From: JACCXG01 sp963717745
GTDB taxonomy: Bacteria > Acidobacteriota > Vicinamibacteria > Vicinamibacterales > 2-12-FULL-66-21
Assembly: GCA_963717745.1 (NCBI GenBank)
Contig: CAVQXJ010000013.1
Coordinates: 620,001 to 684,000 of the forward strand
Length of the DNA: 64,000 nt
Direction: 5' to 3'
Shown here: positions 38,159-47,759 of the stretch, in pieces
How positions within the stretch are numbered: the first letter of the stretch is position 1
How the letters are laid out: the number at the start of each line of letters is the position of its first letter
Program-made: the position numbers and the translations under genes
Notes under the pieces: generated by a model
Databases searched by the model: none
What the model saw: the letters and a program-made list of their open reading frames with translations, nothing else
Told to the model about the DNA's origin: nothing

Positions 38159-40030
38159 TCAGGGCTTCGGCAGCACTCTGAACGACATTTCGCGGGTCGC
38201 ACGATCGCGGCCGGACGCGACGTCGACGATCAGGCGATAGGCGCCAGCCTCCAGGTTCGGCGGTAGCGGCACCTGATAGACCGCACCGCCCGGCCCGGTG
38301 AACCCCACCTGGGCGGCCGCTGGCGCCGGCAACACCATCGGGTCCCGGTCGTTCCGCAACAGCCGCGTTTCGATGTTGATCGCCGCGTCGCCATTCGCCG
38401 TGGCGCGAATCGGCAGTTGTGCGACGAGCGGGGTCGCCGCCGGGAACTCCAGGGTCGGCAGCGGCACCAGCGGCAGGACGCTCGCGATCGCCTCGGCTCG
38501 CTGCTCGGTGCGCAACGCCGGCGACCCGAGCGAGAGCCCGCCGATCGCCAGGTCGTTCGTGAATTTCGGTACGGTCACTTCGGTGAAGACGCTGCCGCCA
38601 GTGCCATTCCCACCGACCGCCGCCAGGCGGATTTGGTATCGGCCCGGAGGCACGTCGACGCGCGACCCGAGACGGGCCCATCCGGCGGGCGGTGCTCCTT
38701 TCGCCTGGAAAGTGCTCCGGGATCGCTGCCGCGTGGACACCTTGCCGTTCGAGTCGACGGCAACGAGCGTGAAATCGATGCTCCCGGCGCGGGCGGCGTC
38801 AGCCGCCAGCAGCTCGATCCCCACCGCGATGGTCGCGCCGGGCTTGGTGGCCAGCGGCGCCGGCACCGCCGCGATCTTCATCGTCAAACCGCGCGATTGG
38901 ATCGGGGCCTCGACCAGCGCGTCGATCGCGGACGGCGCCGCCTTCGCCTGCGGCGCCCTTCGCGGTGAGATGTAGCTCTCGCGGGCGCGAACCTGATGGC
39001 CCGGCTCGCGGGTCCGCACCTTGATGCGATGGCGTTTACCGTCATACGGTGGCGCCGGAGACGAGTAGCCAATCAGGTAGTAGGTGCCCGTCTCGGCAAT
39101 CATCCGGTCGACGCTGGCTTCAGGCGCGTTCGTGTTGGTGACCGAGAATCCGCCGGTAGCCTCGGCGAGCGTCTGCAGGTTCTGCCGTGAGGAGGTGGAG
39201 CAGCCGGCGTCCAGGTCGAGCCCGCACGGATCCATGGTGTAGATGGCGATGTTGCTGCGCTGGGCGGTGAGGATGAAGTCCCGGAGCGCCTGAAACGCGT
39301 CGGTGGCGTTCGAATTGGTGATGATGTCCTCGACCGAGACCGGCAGGCCCTGGGTGACCAGCAGCACCGCCTTTCTTCGATGCGGAATCAGCGCCAGGCC
39401 GGTCGCGGCGCTGCGGAGGGTGTCCATCGCCCAGCGCGCCTTGAGCCCGCCGACGAAGCTCATGCCGGCTCCGCCGCCGGCTCTTTGCGGAAAGCCCGAC
39501 GCCGCGATCCCGTCGGCACCGTTTTCCGATTGCGGGAAGAAGGTTTTAATCGCCTCGAGCAGTTTGGCCTTGTCGCTGGTGAACTCCGCCTGGGTGCTTC
39601 GCTGCCCGCTCGTCGACATGACCGCCACCAGGTCCGACGGCCCCATGCGCTCGACCAGCTTGTTCGCAATCGCCCGGCTGGTCGCGGCGCGGCCGGCGTC
39701 GAAGCTGACGTGATAGTCGTCCAGCACGATCAGCAATACCCGCCCGTCCTGCGGCTGATCGTTGGCAGCGACCGACGTGCCCGAGCGATCGAGCGGTGGA
39801 ATGACCGCCGCTGGTTCCGCCGCCGGAACATCCACCGCACTGAAGGTCAGCAGCTCGACCGGCTTGCCGTCCTCGGTCACCGCGAAATCCTCGCGTCGCA
39901 GGCCGCGCACCGGCACGCCATTCCGGTCGGCCACGACGACGTCGACTTCGACGAAGTTGACGCCCGACTTGAACTGGGGCGGCGCGACCGCCTGGGCCAG
40001 AAGAAGGAGGAAAAGGGCGCTGAGTTTCAT
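38159..40030 (-). CDS. Secreted VWFA-domain protein of the acidobacterial family
   Basis: A 623-residue protein with signal peptide MKLSALFLLLLAQAVA. The N-terminal segment FKSGVNFVEVDVVVADRNG with RGLRREDFAVTEDGKPVELL is the hallmark of the VWFA-related family expanded in Acidobacteriota. A von Willebrand A domain follows (VLLIVLDDYHVSFDAGRAAT, SDLVAVMSTSG). The C-terminal ~270 residues are beta-rich with no clear family. The MIDAS motif reads DDYHVS rather than canonical DxSxS. It is probably extracellular or periplasmic; the role is unknown. Its start lies 17 bp from that of the divergent D-aminoacylase. Confidence 0.88.
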   Translation of the reverse strand: MKLSALFLLLLAQAVAPPQFKSGVNFVEVDVVVADRNGVPVRGLRREDFAVTEDGKPVELLTFSAVDVPAAEPAAVIPPLDRSGTSVAANDQPQDGRVLLIVLDDYHVSFDAGRAATSRAIANKLVERMGPSDLVAVMSTSGQRSTQAEFTSDKAKLLEAIKTFFPQSENGADGIAASGFPQRAGGGAGMSFVGGLKARWAMDTLRSAATGLALIPHRRKAVLLVTQGLPVSVEDIITNSNATDAFQALRDFILTAQRSNIAIYTMDPCGLDLDAGCSTSSRQNLQTLAEATGGFSVTNTNAPEASVDRMIAETGTYYLIGYSSPAPPYDGKRHRIKVRTREPGHQVRARESYISPRRAPQAKAAPSAIDALVEAPIQSRGLTMKIAAVPAPLATKPGATIAVGIELLAADAARAGSIDFTLVAVDSNGKVSTRQRSRSTFQAKGAPPAGWARLGSRVDVPPGRYQIRLAAVGGNGTGGSVFTEVTVPKFTNDLAIGGLSLGSPALRTEQRAEAIASVLPLVPLPTLEFPAATPLVAQLPIRATANGDAAINIETRLLRNDRDPMVLPAPAAAQVGFTGPGGAVYQVPLPPNLEAGAYRLIVDVASGRDRATREMSFRVLPKP

Positions 40031-40047
40031 GGGTTATAGTCCCTCGG
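40031..40047. promoter_or_regulatory. 17-bp divergent spacer with a symmetrical -10
   Basis: GGGTTATAGTCCC gives TATAGT on the plus strand, seven bases before ATG 40048, and TATAAC on the minus strand, two bases before the VWFA ATG. Both divergent genes could use it only with leaderless or nearly leaderless starts. Confidence 0.35.
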
Positions 40048-41639
40048 ATGCGTCGTGTCGTGCTCGTGGCCCTGCTGTTCTCGTGCGCAGTGGGCGCCCA
40101 ACCGCCCACCTACGATCTGGTGCTCAGAAACGGCCGGATCGTCGACGGCACCGGCAGCCCATGGTATCGAGCCGACCTCGCCATCAAGGGCGACAGCATC
40201 GCCCGGATCGCCCCGCTCATCACCGACCCCTTCAGCCCGCGTGGTCGACGTGAGCGGCCTGGTCGTGGCGCCCGGCTTCATCGACATTCATACGCACGCG
40301 CGGCGCGGGATCTTCGAGATCCCGACCGCCGACAACTACGTGCGGCAGGGTGTGACGACGCTGGTCGAGGGGCCGGATGGCGGTTCGGACGTGCCCCTGC
40401 AGCCGTTCCTCGAGCGAGTCGCCACCGCGCGCCTCACGCCGAATTTTGCCACTTTCATCGGTCAGGGTTCCATCCGCAGCGAAGTGGTGGGCAGTGCCAA
40501 TCGTGCCGCGACCGCCGAGGAGCTCGAGCGGATGCGCGGGCTGGTGCGGCAGGGCATGGAACAGGGGGCGTTCGGCCTGAGCTCGGGCCTGTTCTACGTG
40601 CCGGGCACGTTCACGCCGACCGACGAGGTCGTCGAGCTGGCCAAGGTCGCCGGCCGCATGGGCGGCATCTACATCTCGCACATGCGCGACGAGGCCGGCG
40701 GCGTCGTGGACAGCGTTCGCGAGACCATCGCGATCGGCGAACGCGGCGGCCTGCCGACCCAGGTGACGCACCACAAGGTGATTGGCAAGAAGTACTGGGG
40801 CCGATCGGTCGACACGTTGAAGCTGATAGACGAGGCGCGCGCGAGAGGCGTGGACGCGACCATCGACATGTATCCCTACACCGCCTCCTCCACCAGCATC
40901 CAGGCGGCGCTGCTCCCGGCGTGGGCGCAGGAAGGCGGACGGACGGCGCTGATGAAGCGCCTCGACGATCCGGCTACGCGCGAGAAGATCAAGGCGGAAA
41001 GCGCCACCATCATCCGCGACGAGCGCGGCGGCGGCGATCCGCAGAAACGTCGTCGCGTCGAGCTGTCGCTTCGATGCCTCACTGGCCGGAAAGAATCTCG
41101 CCGAGATCACCGCCAGGCGCGGGCTGCCGGTGACCATCGAGAACGCCGCAGAGACCGCAATGTGGATGGTGATGGAAGGCGGATGCCAGGGGATTTTTCA
41201 CGCCATCAGCGAGGAGGATCTCCAACGCGTCCTGGTCCATCCCGCGACCATGATCGCGTCGGATGGGGAGATTCCAACCTTCGGACAGGCGGTGCCGCAT
41301 CCGCGCAGCTATGGAACGTTCGGGCGCGTGCTCGGCCTCTACGTTCGTGAGAAGAAACTGCTGACGCTCGAAACTGCGATCCAGAAGATGTCGTCGTTCC
41401 CGGCGCAGCGGCTGGGCCTCGCGGACCGCGGTGTGCTCCGCACCGGGCTCAAGGCCGACCTTGCGATCATCGACCCCGCGCGCGTGGCCGACACCGCCAC
41501 CTTCGAGAAGCCGCACAGCTACGCGGTCGGCGTCTCGACGGTGATCGTCAACGGCCAGATCGTCTTCGAGAAAGGGGCGATGACCCCGGCGCGTCCGGGA
41601 CGCGTGCTCTACGGCCCGGCGACGGTGGCGAAGCCGTAG
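40048..41639 (+). CDS. Secreted N-acyl-D-amino-acid deacylase (two frameshifts)
   Basis: About 530 residues after repair. Signal peptide (VVLVALLFSCAVGA), then YDLVLRNGRIVDGTGSPWYR. Metal-binding and catalytic motifs are GFIDIHTHARRG, GLSSGLFYVPGTFTPTDEVV, YISHMRDEAGG, QVTHHKVIGKKYWG and DMYPYTASST. The C-terminus has MIASDGEIPTFGQAVPHPRS and LGLADRGVLRTGLKADLAII. Shifts lie near 40237 and in an AAA run near 41045 (DPQNVVASSCRFDASLAGKN resumes the family sequence). The enzyme hydrolyses N-acyl-D-amino acids; here it appears to be exported. The indels are probably errors (inference). Confidence 0.85.
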
Positions 41640-41653
41640 ACTCTCGACTCTCG

Positions 41654-41893
41654 AATGCCAAAATTGCCAAGAATGCCAAGAATGTCCGCCTTCGCGCCGG
41701 TGATTCAAGCGGTGCTACGGCGAGACCCCGCCGTAGCTTGTCGCCTGCGACTTCTCGCGACAAGCGGAGGCGGGCCAAAATTGCCACGAGTCACTTCTCA
41801 GAGAGTGGTCGGACCTCAAATTCAGATCGACCGCGCAAACGTGGCTATTTGCACGTTTGGCATTTTTGCCATTGTTGGCATTTTTGGCATTTG
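41654..41893. repeat. Inverted array of AATGCCAAG-type 9-mers, copy c, with inserted module
   Basis: AATGCCAAAATTGCCAAGAA units at 41654 are matched by TTTGGCATTTTTGCCATTGT and TTGGCATTTTTGGCATTT at 41858-41893. The loop contains the ~90-bp module (41683-41775) shared, inverted, with 10499-10590. Confidence 0.8.
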
Positions 41894-43054
41894 ATGAACC
41901 AGTCTTCTCGCCTCGCCGCTGTCCAGCCGCCCGTCATCCCCATCGTCGGCCGATGGACTGCTGAAACTCCCGGAACGGTCTCGCTGGGCCAGGGCATCGT
42001 GTCGTACGGCCCGCCACCCGAGGTGATGGCGGCGGTCCGCGCGTTCGGATCGGCGCTCGCCGATCATCGCTACGGACCGGTCGAAGGGCTGCCTGACCTC
42101 GTCTCGGCGGTCGAAACGAAGCTCGCGCACGAGAACGGGATCGTCGTCCGTCCGGCGAGCCGGGTGCTCGTCACCGCCGGCGGGAATCAGGCATTCGTGA
42201 ATGCCGTCCTTGCGGTGACCGATCCGGGCGACGAAGTCATCCTGCCGGCGCCGTACTACTTCAATCACGAGATGGCGATCGTGATTGCCGGCGCCGTCCC
42301 GATCGGCGTAGCGACCGATCGCCAGTATCAGCTCGACGTGGACGCCATTGCCGCGGCCATCACCGCTCGTACGCGCGCGGTCGTCACGGTGTCGCCGAAC
42401 AACCCGACCGGGGCCGTGTATCCCGAAGAGGTCCTGCGCGCGGTCAACGCCCTGTGCCGCGATCGCGGGGTCTTCCACATCCACGACGAGGCCTACGAGT
42501 ACTTCACCTACGCGCCGGCGCTGCATTTCTCACCCGGGTCGCTGCCCGATGCCGGCGGCCACACGCTCTCGCTGTACTCGCTGTCGAAGGCGTATGGCAT
42601 GGCGAGCTGGCGCGTCGGCTACATGGTGGTGCCGGAGGTGCTGGCCGAGGCGATCAACAAGATTCAGGACACGCTGCTGATCTGCCCGCCCGCGGCGTCT
42701 CAGCGCGCGGCGCTCGCGGCGCTGGCGGTCGGCGCCCCCTATCCCCGCCGCTACCTGGCGCAGCTGGATACGATGCGACACGCGATCTTCGAGGCGCTGA
42801 GCGACGGGGCGGTGCCGTGCGAGGTGGCGCCGGTGGCCGGGGCGTTCTACTACCTGGTTCGCGTCGACTCCACGCTCGATTCGATGACGTTGGTCGAGCG
42901 CCTCATCCGCGAGCACAAAGTCGCGGCCATCCCGGGCTCTGCGTTCGCCGACGCCGCGCCATGCTCGATCCGGATCTCGTACGGCGCGCTCGAACCACAG
43001 CTCGTCGCCGAGGGAGTGGGGCGGCTGGTGAAAGGGCTGCAGGCGCTCGCCTGA
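41894..43054 (+). CDS. PLP-dependent class I/II aminotransferase
   Basis: A 386-residue fold-type I aminotransferase. Motifs include VSLGQGIVSYGPPPEV, HRYGPVEGLPDLVSAV, VLVTAGGNQAFVNAVL, TVSPNNPTGAVYPEEVL, a DEAYEYF segment and the PLP lysine in SLYSLSKAYGMASWRVGY. Arg in SIRISYGA binds the substrate carboxylate. It probably interconverts aspartate or another amino acid with its keto acid; substrate specificity is not resolved. The ATG starts right at the end of the upstream repeat array. Confidence 0.95.
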   Translation: MNQSSRLAAVQPPVIPIVGRWTAETPGTVSLGQGIVSYGPPPEVMAAVRAFGSALADHRYGPVEGLPDLVSAVETKLAHENGIVVRPASRVLVTAGGNQAFVNAVLAVTDPGDEVILPAPYYFNHEMAIVIAGAVPIGVATDRQYQLDVDAIAAAITARTRAVVTVSPNNPTGAVYPEEVLRAVNALCRDRGVFHIHDEAYEYFTYAPALHFSPGSLPDAGGHTLSLYSLSKAYGMASWRVGYMVVPEVLAEAINKIQDTLLICPPAASQRAALAALAVGAPYPRRYLAQLDTMRHAIFEALSDGAVPCEVAPVAGAFYYLVRVDSTLDSMTLVERLIREHKVAAIPGSAFADAAPCSIRISYGALEPQLVAEGVGRLVKGLQALA

Positions 43055-43123
43055 CCAGTTGCCAGTTGCCAGCTACCAGTTGCCAGTCAGCAGTCATGAC
43101 CGGTAACTGGTAACGGATTACAT
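43055..43123. repeat. CCAGTTGCCAGTTGCC inverted short repeats
   Basis: Tandem units CCAGTTGCCAGTTGCCAGCT, then CCAGTTGCCAG, are mirrored by GGTAACTGGTAAC. The array fills the spacer between two convergent genes and could act as a bidirectional terminator. Confidence 0.65.
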
Positions 43124-44521
43124 CTACTTCACAAGAAACAGCCGGTCCTGTCTTCGCAGCGCCCATCTGATCTTGCCGTCCTTGTCGAGGATCACGTCTT
43201 CTTCCTGCGCCATCCGCACCGGCTGGTTGTTCCACTCGGGCACGGGCGTGGTGGCCTGCAGCTCGATCGAGAACCACATGCTCGGGATGACCTTGGCGTC
43301 GCCGCGGCCGGCCACACCGTCCTGATAGTCCCAGAGCCCGATCAGCGGGCCGGCCCCGTGGCCGTGCAGGCCGATCGGATGCGAGTAGACGGTCCCGTCG
43401 ATCCCCTTGGACTTCATGCGCTCGCGCGACGTGGCCAGGATCTCGTTGCCGGTGCGGTCCGGACGGATCTCCTGCAGCAGGATGTCCTGCAGCGCGTTCG
43501 AGTTGGCGAGCGCGCGCTTGAGGCCCTCGGGCGCGTCGGTCTCGCCCGGCAGCAGGACATAGGCATTGTGCTGGGTGTCGGTATTGAGCCGCGCCGCCGT
43601 GATGCCGACGTCGCAGTGGAGCACGTCGCCCCGCTGGATCACGGGATCCTCGCCGAGCTGTTCCGCGGTGGCGCCTTTGCGCTGGACCGCGACGCTCGGC
43701 TGGAACCAGGTGTCGAGGCCGAGGTCGGTCACGCGCTGGCGCCACCACCACACCAGATCGCTGGTTCGCGTGGTCCCAGGCTTGATCAGCGCTGACGAAA
43801 ACATCGTCTCGGTCATCGACCAGACCAGCTCCTGCATCCGCCGGAAGAACGCTTCCTCGTCTGGCAGCCGCGACGCGATCAGCTCGAGCGGCAGCGCTTC
43901 GGCATCACGGAACTTCGCGGTCCATTTCTCCCCGAGTGCCGCGCTCATGCCCTTGAGCTCACCGCTGCTCAGGCCGTCCGAGAACGCGAACACCGTGGAG
44001 CGGTTGATCGCGATGGTGCGGGGATTCCGCTCCTCGATCAGGCTGCGCAATGCCTGCCATTGCTCGTCGCCCCACAGCTCGGCCTGCTGGCCGCGGCCGA
44101 TGTTGCCGGCCGCCTGCTTGGTCGACCGGCGTGCTTCGAAGACGCCGCCCTGCGAGCTGCCGCCGAGCGCGATCCGCTGCACGCATGACGCCGCCGGCGG
44201 GCGGCCGGATGCGGCGCAGGTATCGAAGAACACGTAGATCGTCCTGCGCCGCGCCGCGAACGTCTCGGGGGCGGTAATCGCGGTGAACACCGGATCTTCG
44301 GCGTATTCACGCATCGGCACCACCCACATGTCTACCCCGTGCTTGCGCAGGAGGGCGGGGACGAAGGTATCGAGCCGCTCGCGCAGCCAGCGCTGCTGCA
44401 TCGCCGCCAGCTCGCGCTGGGTTCCGAAAGGCCGCTCGACCGCCGCGGGACGGGTCTGGGCCGGCAGCGGCGCCACGCCGAGGCCGAGGGCCATGAGTGA
44501 GATAGCCAGAGTCGTGCGCAT
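43124..44521 (-). CDS. Secreted M24-family metallopeptidase (Xaa-Pro aminopeptidase-like)
   Basis: A 465-residue protein from ATG 44521, with signal peptide LAISLMALGLGVAPLPA. A creatinase/prolidase N-terminal domain precedes the pita-bread fold. All five metal ligands are visible: Asp in VLHCDVGI, Asp in LNTDTQHNAYV, His in GLHGHGAGP, Glu in WFSIELQATTP and Glu in RMAQEEDVIL. It would cleave N-terminal residues before proline or a related bond, in the periplasm or outside. Longer upstream in-frame sequence reads into the next gene and is not supported. Confidence 0.92.
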   Translation of the reverse strand: MRTTLAISLMALGLGVAPLPAQTRPAAVERPFGTQRELAAMQQRWLRERLDTFVPALLRKHGVDMWVVPMREYAEDPVFTAITAPETFAARRRTIYVFFDTCAASGRPPAASCVQRIALGGSSQGGVFEARRSTKQAAGNIGRGQQAELWGDEQWQALRSLIEERNPRTIAINRSTVFAFSDGLSSGELKGMSAALGEKWTAKFRDAEALPLELIASRLPDEEAFFRRMQELVWSMTETMFSSALIKPGTTRTSDLVWWWRQRVTDLGLDTWFQPSVAVQRKGATAEQLGEDPVIQRGDVLHCDVGITAARLNTDTQHNAYVLLPGETDAPEGLKRALANSNALQDILLQEIRPDRTGNEILATSRERMKSKGIDGTVYSHPIGLHGHGAGPLIGLWDYQDGVAGRGDAKVIPSMWFSIELQATTPVPEWNNQPVRMAQEEDVILDKDGKIRWALRRQDRLFLVK

Positions 44522-44616
44522 CAATTGATCTCCGCGAAGGGGGAGTTCTCCCTTTTCCCTTCTGCCTTCTCCCTTGACACGCGGGGGTTCATCAGCGTGC
44601 GAAGCCCCCGCGGACG
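44522..44616. repeat. TCTCCCTTTTCCCTTCTGCC spacer repeat
   Basis: It contains GGGGGAGTTCTCCC and CTTCTCCCTTGACACGCG, shared with the array at 56456-56618. A GCGGGGGTTC...GAAGCCCCCGC hairpin follows. Confidence 0.55.
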
Positions 44617-45702
44617 TCAGTGCTCCTCGCTGCGCTCGATCCGCCGGTGGTCGGCCACGACTTCCGGCGCGAGCCGATCCGCCAGCCAGATTTTCTCGAC
44701 GGTCGGATACATCGCGGCAATCGGCAGTGCCACCAGCGCGCCGATGACGCCGCCGAGCTCGCCGCCGATCGCGAAGGCGAGAATCACCGCCAGACTCGAC
44801 AGCCGCAGCTGGTTCCCGTAGACCTTCGGCGTGATGTAGTAGGTCTCGACGGTGTTGTAGAGGGCGTTGAACGCCGCGGTGGCAATCGCGACCCAGGTCG
44901 AGACCGTCAGCGCCAGCAGCACCATCGGAATCGCGGTCAGGAACACCCCGATCACCGGAACGAAATCGAACAACCCGGTGAGGAGCGCCAGCAGCAGCGG
45001 CGCCGGCACGCCGGCAATCAACAGGAAGATGTAGGCGACGACGGCCGCGAGCGCCGAAGTGGCGACGTTGCCGCGGACGTAGGCGAGGACGGCTTGACGG
45101 CTCTCGATCGCAGTCTGGCGGACACGGGCCCGCTGATGGTGCGGCGCGAACGCCACCAGCCACTCATAGGTCCGGCGGCCATCGAGCAGGAAATAGATGG
45201 TCAGAATCAGGGCGATGCCGAGCGACAGCACGCCGCCGGCGATGGCGCGGCCGAAGCCCGCGGCCCGGTCGGCGAGCGGTGATTCACCGCCTTGCCCGCC
45301 GGTTGGCAACATCTTCACCAGGAAGGGTGGCAGGCGCTGCATGACGTCCTGCTGAACGGCCTCGACCCGGCCACCGAGCAGCCGGGCCTGTTCGACGAGC
45401 TCGGCGCCGGCGAGGTAGGCGAACCCGACCAGCAGGCCGGCGATCAGGAGCACGATCAAGAACGCGCCGTACGCCCGCCGAATCCGGTGGCGGTCCAGCC
45501 ACTCGACGACCGGATCGAGGCCGACCGCAAGGAAAGCCGAAACGATCAGCAGCAGGATCCACTGCCAGAGGCGAAACCACAGCCAGACCAGGAGGACCAC
45601 CGTCAGCACTTTGACGATGGTGCCCCACGGGAGCTGTAGCCAGATGCGAGGGCGCGCGTCCGTTGAGGGGGCGTGAGGATCGCGAGACGCCGATGAGGTC
45701 AT
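44617..45702 (-). CDS. AI-2E (PerM/YdiK-type) family permease
   Basis: A 361-residue membrane protein with about eight helices, including VLTVVLLVWLWFRLWQWILL and LFDFVPVIGVFLTAIPMVLL, the latter a family signature. GGELGGVIGALVALPIAAMY lies near the C-terminus. Members transport or export small molecules or cations, and only some relate to autoinducer-2. The start lies 18 bp downstream of the phosphodiesterase gene on the same strand, so they are probably in one operon. Confidence 0.92.
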   Translation of the reverse strand: MTSSASRDPHAPSTDARPRIWLQLPWGTIVKVLTVVLLVWLWFRLWQWILLLIVSAFLAVGLDPVVEWLDRHRIRRAYGAFLIVLLIAGLLVGFAYLAGAELVEQARLLGGRVEAVQQDVMQRLPPFLVKMLPTGGQGGESPLADRAAGFGRAIAGGVLSLGIALILTIYFLLDGRRTYEWLVAFAPHHQRARVRQTAIESRQAVLAYVRGNVATSALAAVVAYIFLLIAGVPAPLLLALLTGLFDFVPVIGVFLTAIPMVLLALTVSTWVAIATAAFNALYNTVETYYITPKVYGNQLRLSSLAVILAFAIGGELGGVIGALVALPIAAMYPTVEKIWLADRLAPEVVADHRRIERSEEH

Positions 45703-45720
45703 CTAGTGACGCGACACTGG

Positions 45721-46783
45721 CTATCTGGGCACGGGCGCCAGGACGGCCTGCAGCTCCTCGGTACTGATCGCTGGCGATGAACTCTACCCCGGCATCGCGC
45801 GCCGCCTGCATGCGTTCACGCACCGCGCCGGTCGAGCCGAAGTTGTAGCTCTCGGTCCAGCCCTGGCCCTGGCCTTTGGGATGACCGTTGAGCGTGTAGA
45901 AGCGAACCCAGAGTCCGAGCGAGTGGGCCCTCGACACGATCGCCCGCAGCCGCTGCTCGTCCGCGGCCGTCCATGGACCGGCGTTGTTCTGACCGCCTTC
46001 TTCGACCACCGCCCACCCGAAGTTCGTCCATCGCCGATAGTTGGTCGCACCGCTCGGGATCAAGGTCTCTGGGGTGGCGCTGATGGCCACCTTCGCGCGC
46101 TCCTCGGGGGTCTTCGCCGGGGGAAGACTTGCGGGGGGAACCGTGCCGAAGAGTCTCAATCGGCCGCCGGCCGGCACGCTGGTGTGAAACGTGTCGACCT
46201 GATGCTCGCCGGCCTCGGTGATCACCAGCAGGGGTCCTGGCACGAACGGCGTCACGGTGCGGTCATCGGCGGTGCGCGCAGCGGTCGTCAGCCAGGCCTC
46301 GTGCCGGCCGAGCAGCTCCCAGATCGCCTGATGATGGGCCGGCTCGTTGGTCTTGAAATCGAGGTGCAGGACCATCACCGGCCAGGTGTCGCGGCGGTTC
46401 TCCTTCAGCGCGCGCTCCATGAGCGGCCGCACGCGATCGAAGAAATGCGCTTCGAGCGCCGGTTCGGTGCCATCCGGCTTGGCATCGTGCGAGACGACCG
46501 AGCGGCCGCGGCCGGTGGCCGGATCGACGAACCAGGCGACGTCCTGCTCGATGGCCAGGCCCGACGTCCGCACCGCGAGCGCGCGCTCGATCCGATCGCC
46601 CCAACGACCCTTTTCCGGGTAGCAGTTATGGGCGTGCAGCCACACCTGTGCGCCGGGTTGGAGGCGGTCGGCCGCGGTGGGTGAGCCCGGCCAGTGGATG
46701 AGCGCGAACAGGAAGACGGCAATGAAGGCGGCCGGCCGGAATCGCGTGATCGTCATGGGCACTGTCGACAGCGAGGACAGCAT
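45721..46783 (-). CDS. Secreted PI-PLC/GDPD-type phosphodiesterase-like protein (one frameshift)
   Basis: About 353 residues. Signal peptide FIAVFLFALIHWPGSPTAA. The catalytic region shows the PLC-like fold motifs WLHAHNCYPEKGRWGDRIE (His-Asn), LAIEQDVAW (Glu, Asp) and VVSHDAKPDG (His). The C-terminus needs a one-base correction near 45760 to end SDQYEELQAVLAPVPR. The start could be ATG 46783, 1 bp after the hydrolase stop, or ATG 46756. It probably hydrolyses a phosphodiester or lipid head group; the exact substrate is unknown. Confidence 0.8.
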
Positions 46784-46784
46784 G

Positions 46785-47708
46785 TCACATCTGCTCACGC
46801 CCCTCCAGCTTGCGGAGGCCCGGAGCGTAGGTCGCGAGGAAGGTCCGAATCGCCTGCTCGAGCAGCGCGGCGGATCGATCGATGGCGGCCATGTGGCCGC
46901 CCCGCAGCTCGACGAACATCTTGGCACCGCGCGCCGCCCGGTGCAGCCGGCGCCCCTCCTCGATCGGAATGATCTCGTCGTCTTCGCTGTGCAGAAAGAG
47001 GATGGGGGCGGGGATGGTGCCGATCTTTCGAATCGAATCGAACGGGCTCCGCATGAAGAGCCGGAGCGGGAAAAATGGATAGCGGCGGCCGGTGAGGTCC
47101 ACCAGCGAGGCCGGCGCGCCTTCGAGGATGAGCGCGGCCGGCGGCACCCGCGATGCCATGTCCACCGCGACCGCGGCGCCGAGCGACCAGCCGTAGATGA
47201 CGATCGCGTGTGGCGGCACCCGCCGGGTGTTCCGCAGGTAGTCGTAGGCGGCGCTGGCATCGGCCCGAAGCCCGCTCTCGGTGGGCGAGCCGGCCAGGCC
47301 GCCGAACCCGCGATACTCCGGCGCCATGAGGTTCAGGCCGGCGTTGCGCAGCGCGCGGTAGTGCGCGATGTTGACCTGCGAGGCGACGCTCGAGGCGCTG
47401 CCATGCAGGTAGAGCACCCACGGTCCGGCATCGGAGTCGCCCCCACGCATCACCCAGGCGAACTGCTGGATCCCGTCGGGTCGCGGTACATCGACCTGCT
47501 CGTACGGAAACGGCGGCCGGCCGGTCGCCAGCGTGCTGCCAGCCTGGAACACCAGCTGGGTCTCACTCCCGATCAACCACATCACCGCCAGCCCATAGCC
47601 GATCGCCGATATGAACAGGAGGTTGGCCAGGCCCCGCCACGGTCGCGGCCGCCACCGCGGTCGCTGGCGCCGCTCGGGCCCGGTGTATTTCGGTGCGCGG
47701 TTGATCAC
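46785..47708 (-). CDS. Membrane-anchored alpha/beta hydrolase (BEM46-like)
   Basis: A 307-residue protein with an N-terminal transmembrane helix (NLLFISAIGYGLAVMWLIGS). An alpha/beta-hydrolase domain follows. The oxyanion region is VLYLHGSASSVASQ. The nucleophile Ser lies in IYGWSLGAAVAVDMA (GxSxG as GWSLG). The acid Asp lies in FLHSEDDEIIPIE and the catalytic His in GGHMAAID. It probably acts on a lipid or ester at the inner-membrane periplasmic face (inference). It is the first gene of the three-gene minus-strand operon 47708-44617. Confidence 0.9.
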   Translation of the reverse strand: MINRAPKYTGPERRQRPRWRPRPWRGLANLLFISAIGYGLAVMWLIGSETQLVFQAGSTLATGRPPFPYEQVDVPRPDGIQQFAWVMRGGDSDAGPWVLYLHGSASSVASQVNIAHYRALRNAGLNLMAPEYRGFGGLAGSPTESGLRADASAAYDYLRNTRRVPPHAIVIYGWSLGAAVAVDMASRVPPAALILEGAPASLVDLTGRRYPFFPLRLFMRSPFDSIRKIGTIPAPILFLHSEDDEIIPIEEGRRLHRAARGAKMFVELRGGHMAAIDRSAALLEQAIRTFLATYAPGLRKLEGREQM

Positions 47709-47759
47709 CGGCGGCCTGTGCTGTCTGCGGGTATCATCGGATGCATAGAGTAGCCTCGA

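Noticed and set aside
43124..45163. N-terminal extension of the M24 peptidase into the permease gene
   Set aside because: The extension is an out-of-frame reading of the permease. A proper signal peptide begins at ATG 44521.
45284..47260. A 658-codon minus-strand open frame spanning the phosphodiesterase and parts of its neighbours
   Set aside because: Only its middle matches the phosphodiesterase. The ends are out-of-frame readings of the alpha/beta hydrolase and permease genes, joined by a frameshift near 45760.
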